Positions 1-5,158 of a DNA stretch of 10,236 bases are shown here, in pieces. The notes under the pieces are model-generated. The model made no database searches. It saw nothing but the letters and a program-made list of their open reading frames with translations, and had not been told where the DNA came from. The translations under genes were made by a program, and so were the position numbers. Position 1 is the stretch's first letter; each line of letters starts with the position of its first letter. The stretch comes from Deltaproteobacteria bacterium (lineage in GTDB: Bacteria > Desulfobacterota > Dissulfuribacteria > Dissulfuribacterales > UBA3076): positions 1 to 10,236 of the forward strand of contig JAUWHV010000043.1 of the NCBI GenBank assembly GCA_030605675.1. Reading direction: 5' to 3'.

Positions 1-35
1 CTATCATGAGATCTCAACTTACCACAGGAGGTCTC

Positions 36-718
36 ATGGCTATTTGTCCAAAATGCAGTTCTGAAAAATGTGTGAAAGATGGTATTATAAAAGGAAGGCA
101 GCGTTATCGTTGCAAATCTTGCAATTTTAGGCATACCGTTCAACATCGCGGGAAAAGTCCTGATGTAAAACGGCAAGCACTTGAGCTTTACCTTGAAGGA
201 TTGGGGTTTCGTTCTATCGGCCGATTTTTGAGATGCAGCCATGTCGCCGTTTACAATTGGATCAAATCGTTCGGTGAGGCGGCAAAAGAGCTTCGCTCCG
301 ATTCGGCGCTGAAGGTTGTGGAGATGGATGAAATGCATACCTATGTCTTTTCAAAAAAAACTACTGCTGGATATGGATTGCTGTTGATCGACATGGAAAA
401 AGATTCGTCAACTGCGTATTGGGCAACCGTGACACAGCAACCGGTAAACAACTGTGGGATGTCCTCCAAGACAAAGAAATCCGACAGGTGATGACAGATT
501 TCTGGAAACCTTACGAGCATTTTGTCCCAAGCGATATACACATACAATCGAAAGCAGAAACGTATACAGTTGAAGGCTACAACAGTTTGTTTCGTCATTT
601 TCTTGCAAGACTCAGAAGGAAGACGAAATGCTACAGTAAAAGTAAAAAAATGCTTCTGTGTTCCGTCATACTCTTAATGCTCAAATGGAACGATGGACTG
701 TCAGCTATATTAAATTAA
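36..718 (+). CDS. IS1-family transposase, frame broken at an A8 run
   Basis: This is a DDE-type IS1 transposase that cuts and joins DNA at the element ends. The ATG at 36 is chosen because AGGAGG (26-31) stands 4 bases before it; an ATG at 6 in the same frame has no such site. The N-terminal zinc-finger pairs are C4/C7 and C26/C29. A helix-turn-helix follows around residues 55-75. The first catalytic Asp is D98 in EMDEMHTYV. The frame then ends at 491, and the rest of the protein is read in the -1 frame, with MTD (D155) and TVEGYN (E180) giving the remaining catalytic residues. The C-terminal motif FLARLRRKTKCYSKS is typical of IS1. Joining the frames at the A8 run (353-360) gives 227 residues, close to the 232 of E. 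coli InsAB'. A programmed shift is possible, but simple loss of one A is just as likely. Confidence 0.85.
353..360 (+). other. A8 slippery run in the IS1 transposase
   Basis: Eight consecutive A residues followed by C mark the point where the reading frame must move by -1. The zero frame reads S-K-K-T-T-A and runs to a stop at 489-491. The -1 frame reads K-K-N-Y-C-W and continues through the catalytic core to 718. IS1 of E. coli uses an A6C site for -1 frameshifting, but upstream of its first catalytic Asp. Here the run lies ten codons downstream of it. A ninth A would restore a single frame, so a recent deletion or transcript slippage are the alternatives. Confidence 0.7.
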
Positions 719-751
719 CAATGCCTCTTTTATTTACCCCAACGTGATATG

Positions 752-1057
752 TTAAAGAAGAAAGCTATATTGTCTGGCTCCATGAATAATTTTTCGTATC
801 TGAACGGTATTAGCTTTCACCACATAAAATACAAGATATTTTCCAATTATCAGCATTCTATATCCCAGTTTTTTTAGTCGATCATCTTTTGGAGCTACGC
901 CCAATTCCGGATTAAAGGCTAATTGAGAAATTGAGCGATTAAACTTTTCAAGCATAGAAACAGCAGCAGATGGATTATCCATCATAATGTAATCAAAAAT
1001 ATCATCCAAATCATTTTCCGCTGTAGGTAAGTACCTGATTTCAAAAGGGCTGCTCAA
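752..1057 (-). CDS. ParE/RelE-family toxin of a type II TA module
   Basis: The 101-residue protein belongs to the RelE/ParE superfamily, whose members either poison gyrase (ParE) or cleave mRNA on the ribosome (RelE). The family signature is visible in the N-terminal strand and helix (FEIRYLPTAENDLDDIFDYI, residues 5-24) and in the C-terminal sheet, with GYRMLIIGKYLVFYVV followed by VQIRKIIHGARQY. The H-x-x-R ending fits the ParE/plasmid-stabilisation branch better than RelE, so gyrase is the more likely target; this is inference. The start is TTG at 1057-1055, sharing bases with the TGA stop of the antitoxin (TTGA overlap). No ATG gives the conserved N-terminus, so expression probably depends on translation of the antitoxin. 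Length is normal for the family. Confidence 0.85.
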   Translation of the reverse strand: MSSPFEIRYLPTAENDLDDIFDYIMMDNPSAAVSMLEKFNRSISQLAFNPELGVAPKDDRLKKLGYRMLIIGKYLVFYVVKANTVQIRKIIHGARQYSFLL

Positions 1058-1317
1058 CTGATTTTTTCTCTTAGCTTCTTCATAAGTTTTTCATGAGTGA
1101 TTCCCTGCTCACCAGATGCATCTAAGGACTCCGCTTCTCCAAGTTTATAATATAATTCAAGTAAATGCTGAAAACGCTCATAATGCGCCTGGCTCATAAC
1201 TACCATATCGCCTTTCCCATTTCGTGTTATAAATACGGGTTGGTCCTCACTATGGCAAATCTCAGATATTTCCATAGCCCGATTACGCAAATCAGATATA
1301 GGTCTAATTAATGGCAT
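1054..1317 (-). CDS. Phd/YefM-family antitoxin
   Basis: The 87-residue antitoxin binds and neutralises the toxin encoded just downstream and normally represses its own promoter. The N-terminal half (LIRPISDLRNRAMEISEIC, then DQPVFITRNGKGDMVVMSQAHYE, to about residue 48) is the Phd/YefM DNA-binding and dimerisation fold. The C-terminal part (LLELYYKLGEAESL and onward) would be the flexible toxin-wrapping segment. The ATG at 1317 is preceded on its strand by a strong GGAGGGAGGG ribosome site. The stop overlaps the toxin's TTG start. The order antitoxin first, toxin second is standard for the family. Confidence 0.88.
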   Translation of the reverse strand: MPLIRPISDLRNRAMEISEICHSEDQPVFITRNGKGDMVVMSQAHYERFQHLLELYYKLGEAESLDASGEQGITHEKLMKKLREKIS

Positions 1318-1380
1318 AATCCCTCCCTCCTATCATAATTATTGTAATATATTATCATAATAATGATATTTATAAAGCAA
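1318..1380 (-). promoter_or_regulatory. Promoter and candidate operator of the ParE/Phd module
   Basis: The strand feeding the antitoxin reads TTGCTT (top 1375-1380), then an 18-bp spacer, then GATAAT, followed by the GGAGGG ribosome site, so a sigma70-type promoter is plausible. The same AT-rich segment carries TATCATAAT twice, at 1331-1339 and 1353-1361, 22 bp apart and so on the same DNA face. An inverted repeat TATCAT-N4-ATGATA lies at 1353-1368. Phd/YefM antitoxins usually repress at such palindromes. The motif choice is mine and untested. Confidence 0.45.
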
Positions 1381-1467
1381 AAAATCTCGATCTGATGTGT
1401 CAAGCGTCAGGTAATGGGGAAAGTATGATAGGGGACTTAGTTACATTATGAAGTTATGAATCTGAAC

Positions 1468-1568
1468 CGCCCCAGTACGATTTTCCGAACCTACAGGGCA
1501 GGCAAAGGCGCCCCAGTACCATCTGCCGGAGCTATCCCGGTTGAACACCCGGAGGGTACCCGATTCAA
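1468..1568 (+). repeat. Imperfect tandem repeat, two units
   Basis: CGCCCCAGTAC occurs at 1468-1478 and again at 1509-1519, 41 bp apart. Each copy is followed by a related block: TCCGAACCTACAGGGCAGGC after the first copy, and CCCGATTCAACAGGACAGGC, somewhat further downstream, after the second. The second unit is longer because of an extra GC-rich stretch containing CCCGGTTGAACACCCGG. Only two units are visible, so this is not a CRISPR array. Its origin is unknown. Confidence 0.5.
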
Positions 1569-1691
1569 CAGGACAGGCTACCGCCATTTGGGTGAAAAAC
1601 ACACCAGGCTTACTAACAAGATTTATATTTTAACCGCAGAGAACGCCCCGGTTAAATAGCCTTGCAGGATTTAACTGGGCAAGCAGAGAAA

Positions 1692-1713
1692 TACCTGGCC
1701 AGTCGGCCAGGTA
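1692..1713. repeat. Perfect 9-bp-arm hairpin
   Basis: TACCTGGCC (1692-1700) is the exact reverse complement of GGCCAGGTA (1705-1713), with a 4-base loop AGTC. No T run follows on either strand, so it is not a standard intrinsic terminator. It resembles the compact GC-rich hairpins of REP-like elements, but no second copy is present in the window. Confidence 0.6.
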
Positions 1714-1969
1714 CTGACTGTCAGGCCCTTTGCGCAACCGGATAACTGCCCACATACGCAAAAACAGGTCTGCGTCCTTCTGCGTAAGTCCGCGGTTAAC
1801 AATTAGTCCTTGCTCCATGCTTCCGTTGGGTTTGTCTGCGTAAGTCTGCGGCTAATTCTCCCCTATAATGTCTTTCGGACATTGACCTATTTTTCTTAAA
1901 CACAATCAGGATCGGGTTTAGCCCCACTTTCGCACTTTTTTAAAAGGTTGTATTTTTGGGGTATAAGAA

Positions 1970-2008
1970 GTCAATTGTGAGCGCCGACACCCGGCGGTCA
2001 CAATTGAC
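1970..2008. repeat. Long hairpin with 17-bp arms in the spacer between TA modules
   Basis: GTCAATTGTGAGCGCCG (1970-1986) pairs with CGGCGGTCACAATTGAC (1992-2008) with a single G-G mismatch and a 5-base loop. This is the strongest secondary structure in the window. No clean T run follows within a few bases on either strand, so terminator function is doubtful. It lies about 85 bp beyond the stop of the RelE-type toxin gene on that gene's strand, so it could cap or protect the 3' end of that transcript. It may instead be the end of a mobile element or a recombination site. Confidence 0.65.
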
Positions 2009-2093
2009 CTTGAACAAAATTGAGCATTTTTCAAAGGTCTCATCACATTCATGTAATTCCGTTATGTTAGGCCGATTCTTGCAACAATAGGAA

Positions 2094-2408
2094 TCATTTA
2101 ATGTTGTAGACTTCATCATGGGGTCCCAACATTACAAACTTAATGGTTTCGTCAGATGTTGCGGAGCAATCGGAACAGGCAACAAATTCAGCGTCTCTCT
2201 TTTTTCGACAGGCAGCACAATACAGGTAGATTATGATGAAGTTACGTTTGATCGGGCAAGAATAAAACCCTCTCAAGATACCCTTTAGAGGTTCGCCAAG
2301 TTCAACTGGATGCTCCATAACCTGGCGAACTTTCTGTTCAATCTGCTTTTTTATGCCGGCATGTTTCCTGACACCTTTCAAGAATGCCTTTTCAAATTCT
2401 GCTTTCAT
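2094..2408 (-). CDS. RelE/StbE-type toxin with two CxxC pairs
   Basis: This 104-residue protein looks like a RelE/StbE-family mRNA interferase, which cuts mRNA in the ribosome A site. The core reads GEPLKGILRGFYSCPIKRNFIIIYLYC (residues 38-64), and the protein ends in IKFVMLGPHDEVY, matching the last strand with its conserved His. Between these parts lie C64-A-A-C67 and C78-S-D-C81, a CxxC-X10-CxxC arrangement likely to bind zinc, which classical RelE, YoeB and YafQ lack. The ATG at 2408 shares one base with the antitoxin stop (TGATG). The gene is followed by the hairpin-rich spacer. The RelE superfamily call is firm; the exact cleavage activity is inferred. Confidence 0.82.
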   Translation of the reverse strand: MKAEFEKAFLKGVRKHAGIKKQIEQKVRQVMEHPVELGEPLKGILRGFYSCPIKRNFIIIYLYCAACRKKRDAEFVACSDCSATSDETIKFVMLGPHDEVYNIK

Positions 2409-2665
2409 CAGCCAGCAAAAACTTCCTCAAAGGTATGCCATTTGGCCGTACCGTCGCGAAGCCTGGACTGTATATCGAGTAGTGCTTTATGGAAGTCAGG
2501 GTCAGAAAGTATGATCTCCATGCTATCTCCTTGCACTTGCCGTTTGAGTGCGAGGACAAATTGCGTAATAACATCGGCAACTGTTGTTCGGTTTTCTCGA
2601 ACATATACCTTGACAAAATCCACCAAATCCTGATCAAGGCTGATATTTAAACGTGTCTTAGGCAT
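2408..2665 (-). CDS. Ribbon-helix-helix antitoxin
   Basis: This 85-residue antitoxin is paired with the RelE/StbE-type toxin. Residues 4-43 (TRLNISLDQDLVDFVKVYV, then a helix through VADVITQFVLALKRQ) give the strand-helix-helix pattern of MetJ/Arc-type DNA-binding dimers. The remaining 40 residues (SDPDFHKALLDIQSRLRDG and KWHTFEEVFAG) would wrap the toxin. The frame opens at 2701, but ATG at 2665 is chosen because GGAGGG stands 6 bases upstream and because the RHH strand then falls at the N-terminus. The longer start would also overlap the promoter -10. Stop and toxin start overlap as TGATG, giving coupled translation. Confidence 0.85.
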   Translation of the reverse strand: MPKTRLNISLDQDLVDFVKVYVRENRTTVADVITQFVLALKRQVQGDSMEIILSDPDFHKALLDIQSRLRDGTAKWHTFEEVFAG

Positions 2666-2721
2666 GATATCCCTCCCTGTTATAATGTTCCCAATATACA
2701 CCCATCAGGAACAATTGTCAA
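2666..2721 (-). promoter_or_regulatory. Strong sigma70 promoter with built-in operator for the RHH/RelE module
   Basis: On the minus strand TTGACA (top 2716-2721), a 17-bp spacer and TATATT (top 2693-2698) form a nearly perfect sigma70 promoter. An inverted repeat TGTTCC-N16-GGAACA has its half-sites at top 2708-2713 and 2686-2691. One half lies in the spacer and the other just past the -10, so an antitoxin dimer pair bound there would block polymerase. Autorepression by RHH antitoxins at such sites is known for the family; binding here is inferred. Confidence 0.72.
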
Positions 2722-2755
2722 AATGGAAAACGCTGAACAGGCTGGAATGCGAAAC

Positions 2756-2860
2756 GGGGAACGTTGTTACATTAGGGAGTTTAGGGGACGTATAAATTTT
2801 CCCCCTCGCTTGATATGATCTGAGTGTAATGGGGGACGGGATAAAAATTTAACTGGGCAG
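2756..2860 (+). repeat. GGGGAC-type repeat block between TA module and fcl
   Basis: The block contains GGGGAACGTTGTTACATTA (2756-2774), which matches GGGGACTTAGTTACATTA at 1431-1448. It also contains two related sub-units, TAGGGGACGTATAAATTTT (2782-2800) and TGGGGGACGGGATAAAAATTT (2830-2850), plus the 13-mer ATTTAACTGGGCA (2847-2859) shared with 1669-1681. The same words therefore flank both sides of the RHH/RelE module. No gene fits in the 2702-2863 gap. Confidence 0.5.
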
Positions 2861-2863
2861 AAA

Positions 2864-3928
2864 TTAAGCAGATTGATCAAGGTACCACTTGTAAGTTAGC
2901 CTGAGTCCTTCAATTAAAGTTGTTCCGGCCTTCCATCCGAGACTGGTCAGTTTTGAGACATCAAGTAATTTTTGCTGAGTACCATCCGGTCTTGTCTGAT
3001 CCCAAACAATTTCGCCTTCATAACCAACGACTTTTTTTATCGTCTCAGCCAATTCCATGATCGTAATATCTTTTCCGGACCCAACATTGATGTGAGAAAG
3101 CATCGGTTGTGTCTGACTATCGTAAACGCTGTCATCGAGTGCCATAATGAAAACACAAGCAGAGGCCAGATCATCTACATGCAGGAACTCGCGGCGAGGG
3201 CTGCCACTTCCCCACAAAATAACCTGTGGGGATTGTCCGGGATTAGAGTTCTGAGACGCAAAACCAAGAGCGACACGGATGTCTTCCGGGATGGGACCAT
3301 AGAAAGACTCGTCTTTTTTCATTCCTTCCCAGTCGGCCCGGGCAGCCAGTTTTGCCAGATGAAATTTACGTATCAGGGCGGGAATCACATGGGAGTTCTC
3401 CAAATCGAAATTGTCATTTGGGCCATACAGATTTGTCGGCATAACTGAGCGGTACCTGGTCCCATACTGGCGATTATAGGACTCGCAGAGCTTAATGCCG
3501 GCGATTTTCGCAATAGCATATGGCTCATTAGTTGGCTCAAGCCTGCCGGTAAGAATACATTCCTCTTTCATTGGCTGCGGGGCATGTTTGGGATAGATAC
3601 AGGATGATCCCAGGAATAAAAGCCCTTTGGCCCCTGCCTTCCACGCAGAGTGAAGAACATTTGTCTGGATGACCAGGTTATTGTAAATAAATTCCGCAGG
3701 GTAGATATTGTTGGCCTGTATGCCGCCCACCTTCGCTGCGGCAAGAAAAACATATTCAGGCCGCTCCACATCAAAGAATTCTTCGACTTTCTCCTGTCTT
3801 GTCAGGTCCAGTTCCTGATGGGTCCTATAGACAAGATTTCCGTATCCCAATTCCCCTAATTTTCGAAGGATAGCCGAGCCTACTAAACCCCTGTGACCTG
3901 AAACATATATTTTGGAAGTCTTGTTCAT
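2864..3928 (-). CDS. fcl: GDP-L-fucose synthase
   Basis: Bifunctional cytosolic epimerase/reductase that converts GDP-4-keto-6-deoxy-D-mannose to GDP-L-fucose with NADPH. The N-terminal Rossmann motif is VSGHRGLVGSAI (residues 9-20). Catalytic residues known from the E. coli enzyme are present: S108, C110, Y137 with K141 in PYAIAK, and H180 in ENSHVIPALIRKFH. At 354 residues the protein is about 30 longer than E. coli Fcl. The extra length lies around residues 196-230, where a loop replaces the short connection before the QVILWGSGSPRREFLHVDD motif. The gene lies 21 bp downstream of gmd in the same direction, so it acts on the direct product of its neighbour. No strong ribosome site precedes the ATG. 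Also called wcaG. Confidence 0.95.
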   Translation of the reverse strand: MNKTSKIYVSGHRGLVGSAILRKLGELGYGNLVYRTHQELDLTRQEKVEEFFDVERPEYVFLAAAKVGGIQANNIYPAEFIYNNLVIQTNVLHSAWKAGAKGLLFLGSSCIYPKHAPQPMKEECILTGRLEPTNEPYAIAKIAGIKLCESYNRQYGTRYRSVMPTNLYGPNDNFDLENSHVIPALIRKFHLAKLAARADWEGMKKDESFYGPIPEDIRVALGFASQNSNPGQSPQVILWGSGSPRREFLHVDDLASACVFIMALDDSVYDSQTQPMLSHINVGSGKDITIMELAETIKKVVGYEGEIVWDQTRPDGTQQKLLDVSKLTSLGWKAGTTLIEGLRLTYKWYLDQSA

Positions 3929-3949
3929 AGTTCTGATTCGTTTATATCT

Positions 3950-5035
3950 CTAATCAAATTGATTGTAAGTACGAAAGCCTGCTTTTTTACATAACCGGTC
4001 TTTTTCTGCATCTTTCAGATCCTCTCGCACCATCATCTTAACCAGCTCATCAAAAGATACCGTTGGCTCCCACCCTAATTTTGAACGAGCCTTTGTGGGA
4101 TCGCCCAGGAGAAAATCCACTTCAGTCGGCCTGAAATAATCCGGATCAATCTTCACAAGGCTCTTCCCTGCTTCACTGTCTTTGCCTGTCTCATCGGCCC
4201 CACTTCCTTCCCACACAATTTTTATTCCTATCTCTCCAAAGGCCTTTTCAACGAACTCCCTCACAGAATGGGATTCACCAGTGGCAATAACATAGTCCTC
4301 AGGGTCTTCTTGCTGCAACATCAGCCACATGGCCTTCACATAATCTCCAGCATAACCCCAGTCCCTCTTGGCATCCAGATTACCCAAGTATAGTCTTTCC
4401 TGAAGGCCCAGCTTGATGCGTGCAACCGCTCTTGTGATCTTGCGGGTTACAAAAGTTTCACCTCTTATTGGAGATTCATGATTAAAAAGGATACCATTGC
4501 AGGCGAACATATTATACGCTTCGCGGTAGTTGACTGTGATCCAGTATCCATAGAGCTTGGCAGCTGCATAAGGGCTTCGCGGATAAAAGGGCGTGGTCTC
4601 TCGCTGTGGTATCTCCCGGGCCTTTCCAAAAAGTTCGCTTGTAGATGCCTGATAAAATCGCGTCTTCTCCTCCATTTTCAGAATTCTGATAGCCTCAAGG
4701 AGGCGCAAGGTCCCAAGTGCGTCCGCATTGGCAGTATACTCAGGTGTTTCAAAAGAGACCTTGACATGACTCTGGGCCGCCAGGTTATAGATCTCATCAG
4801 GCTGAATTTCCTGGATTATACGGATCAGGTTCGTAGCGTCCGTGAGATCTCCATAATGCATGAAAAAACGGACATCCTTTTCGTGAGGATCTTTATAAAG
4901 GTGATCCACACGAACCGTGTTAAACGAGGAAGACCTGCGTTTAATACCATGTACCTCGTAACCCTTTTCTAACAAAAACTCCGCCAGATAGGCACCGTCC
5001 TGGCCTGTAATGCCTGTAATCAAGGCGCTTTTCAT
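3950..5035 (-). CDS. gmd: GDP-mannose 4,6-dehydratase
   Basis: NADP-dependent short-chain dehydrogenase/reductase that removes water from GDP-D-mannose to give GDP-4-keto-6-deoxy-D-mannose, the first step to GDP-L-fucose and related deoxysugars. The Rossmann motif ITGITGQDGAYLAEFLLEKG starts at residue 7 and is followed by the family motif KRRSSSFNTVRVDHLY. Catalytic T132, E134, Y156 and K160 sit at the same numbers as in E. coli Gmd. NHESPIRGETFVTRKI and RDWGYAGDYVKAMW are also typical. The 361-residue length is normal. It is the first gene of the gmd-fcl operon, transcribed away from the asnB-like gene. An AAGGAG ribosome site precedes the ATG at 5035. Confidence 0.96.
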   Translation of the reverse strand: MKSALITGITGQDGAYLAEFLLEKGYEVHGIKRRSSSFNTVRVDHLYKDPHEKDVRFFMHYGDLTDATNLIRIIQEIQPDEIYNLAAQSHVKVSFETPEYTANADALGTLRLLEAIRILKMEEKTRFYQASTSELFGKAREIPQRETTPFYPRSPYAAAKLYGYWITVNYREAYNMFACNGILFNHESPIRGETFVTRKITRAVARIKLGLQERLYLGNLDAKRDWGYAGDYVKAMWLMLQQEDPEDYVIATGESHSVREFVEKAFGEIGIKIVWEGSGADETGKDSEAGKSLVKIDPDYFRPTEVDFLLGDPTKARSKLGWEPTVSFDELVKMMVREDLKDAEKDRLCKKAGFRTYNQFD

Positions 5036-5158
5036 GGTGATATATCTCCTTCTTATTGTTCAATATAGTAATATTTATGGTAACATCAAGGCTGGTATTG
5101 TTGTTAAAACTGATAATCTTGCTACTCTGGGAACTAATGATAGCCTGGTTTTTTTAAT
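5036..5158 (-). promoter_or_regulatory. Divergent intergenic region with gmd promoter
   Basis: On the minus strand TTGATG (top 5084-5089), a 16-bp spacer and TATATT (top 5062-5067) form a fair sigma70 promoter, followed by AGAAGGAGATATATC and the gmd start. The opposite side must also drive the asnB-like gene, but I see no equally clear promoter there. The bases just before its ATG are T-rich (TTTTTTTAAT) with no ribosome site. One divergent regulatory region probably controls both arms of the sugar cluster. Confidence 0.5.

Larger units (their letters stand above)
1..740 (+). mobile_element. IS1-family insertion sequence, left end outside window
   Basis: The stretch holds a complete but frame-disrupted IS1-type transposase gene and little else. 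The left terminal inverted repeat is not visible and should lie upstream of base 1. The right end is not proven. It probably lies shortly after the stop codon at 718, and the TTTACCCC at 733-740 is my best guess for the outer edge, because the element would then begin with GGGG when read from that side. No target duplication can be checked without the left end. The toxin gene of the next TA module ends at 752, so the element sits immediately against that module. Confidence 0.7.
1381..2093. other. 713-bp non-coding spacer with many hairpins and short repeats
   Basis: I see no gene here. Open frames at 1456-1659 (plus) and 1630-1818 (minus) have no ribosome site, no recognisable family and run through repeated or palindromic DNA. 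Beyond the elements listed separately there is an 8-bp-arm inverted repeat (TTTAACCG at 1629-1636 with CGGTTAAA at 1649-1656) and a small ATGTC/GACAT hairpin at 1868-1882. The imperfect direct repeat CTGCGTAAGTCYGCGGYTAA lies at 1780-1799 and 1836-1855 (18 of 20 bases equal). The 13-mer ATTTAACTGGGCA at 1669-1681 recurs at 2847-2859 near the fcl stop. The stretch may be a graveyard of mobile-element ends or an RNA-structured region. Confidence 0.6.

Noticed and set aside
1..752. Target-site duplication and terminal inverted repeats of the IS1 element
   Set aside because: The left end is outside the window, so neither can be confirmed.
1468..1568. Possible CRISPR remnant
   Set aside because: Only two diverged units of unequal length with no spacer pattern and no cas gene.
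1456..1659. Open frame of 67 codons on the plus strand
   Set aside because: It runs through imperfect repeats and hairpins, has no ribosome site and matches no family I recognise.
1630..1818. Open frame of 62 codons on the minus strand
   Set aside because: It covers the 1692-1713 hairpin and CTGCGTAAGTC repeats; no ribosome site or recognisable domain.
2060..2080. Possible integron attC-like core (GTTATGTTAGGC), attractive because TA genes are common integron cassettes
   Set aside because: I could not find the matching second core site at the right spacing around the 1970-2008 hairpin, and no integrase is present.
2972..3448. Open frame of 158 codons opposite fcl
   Set aside because: Antisense shadow of a clear GDP-L-fucose synthase gene.
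4478..4972. Open frame of 164 codons opposite gmd
   Set aside because: It is the antisense shadow of a well-conserved enzyme with exact catalytic residues; the translation shows no family pattern.
5149..5158. T run before the asnB-like gene as an intrinsic terminator
   Set aside because: No GC-rich stem precedes the T run.
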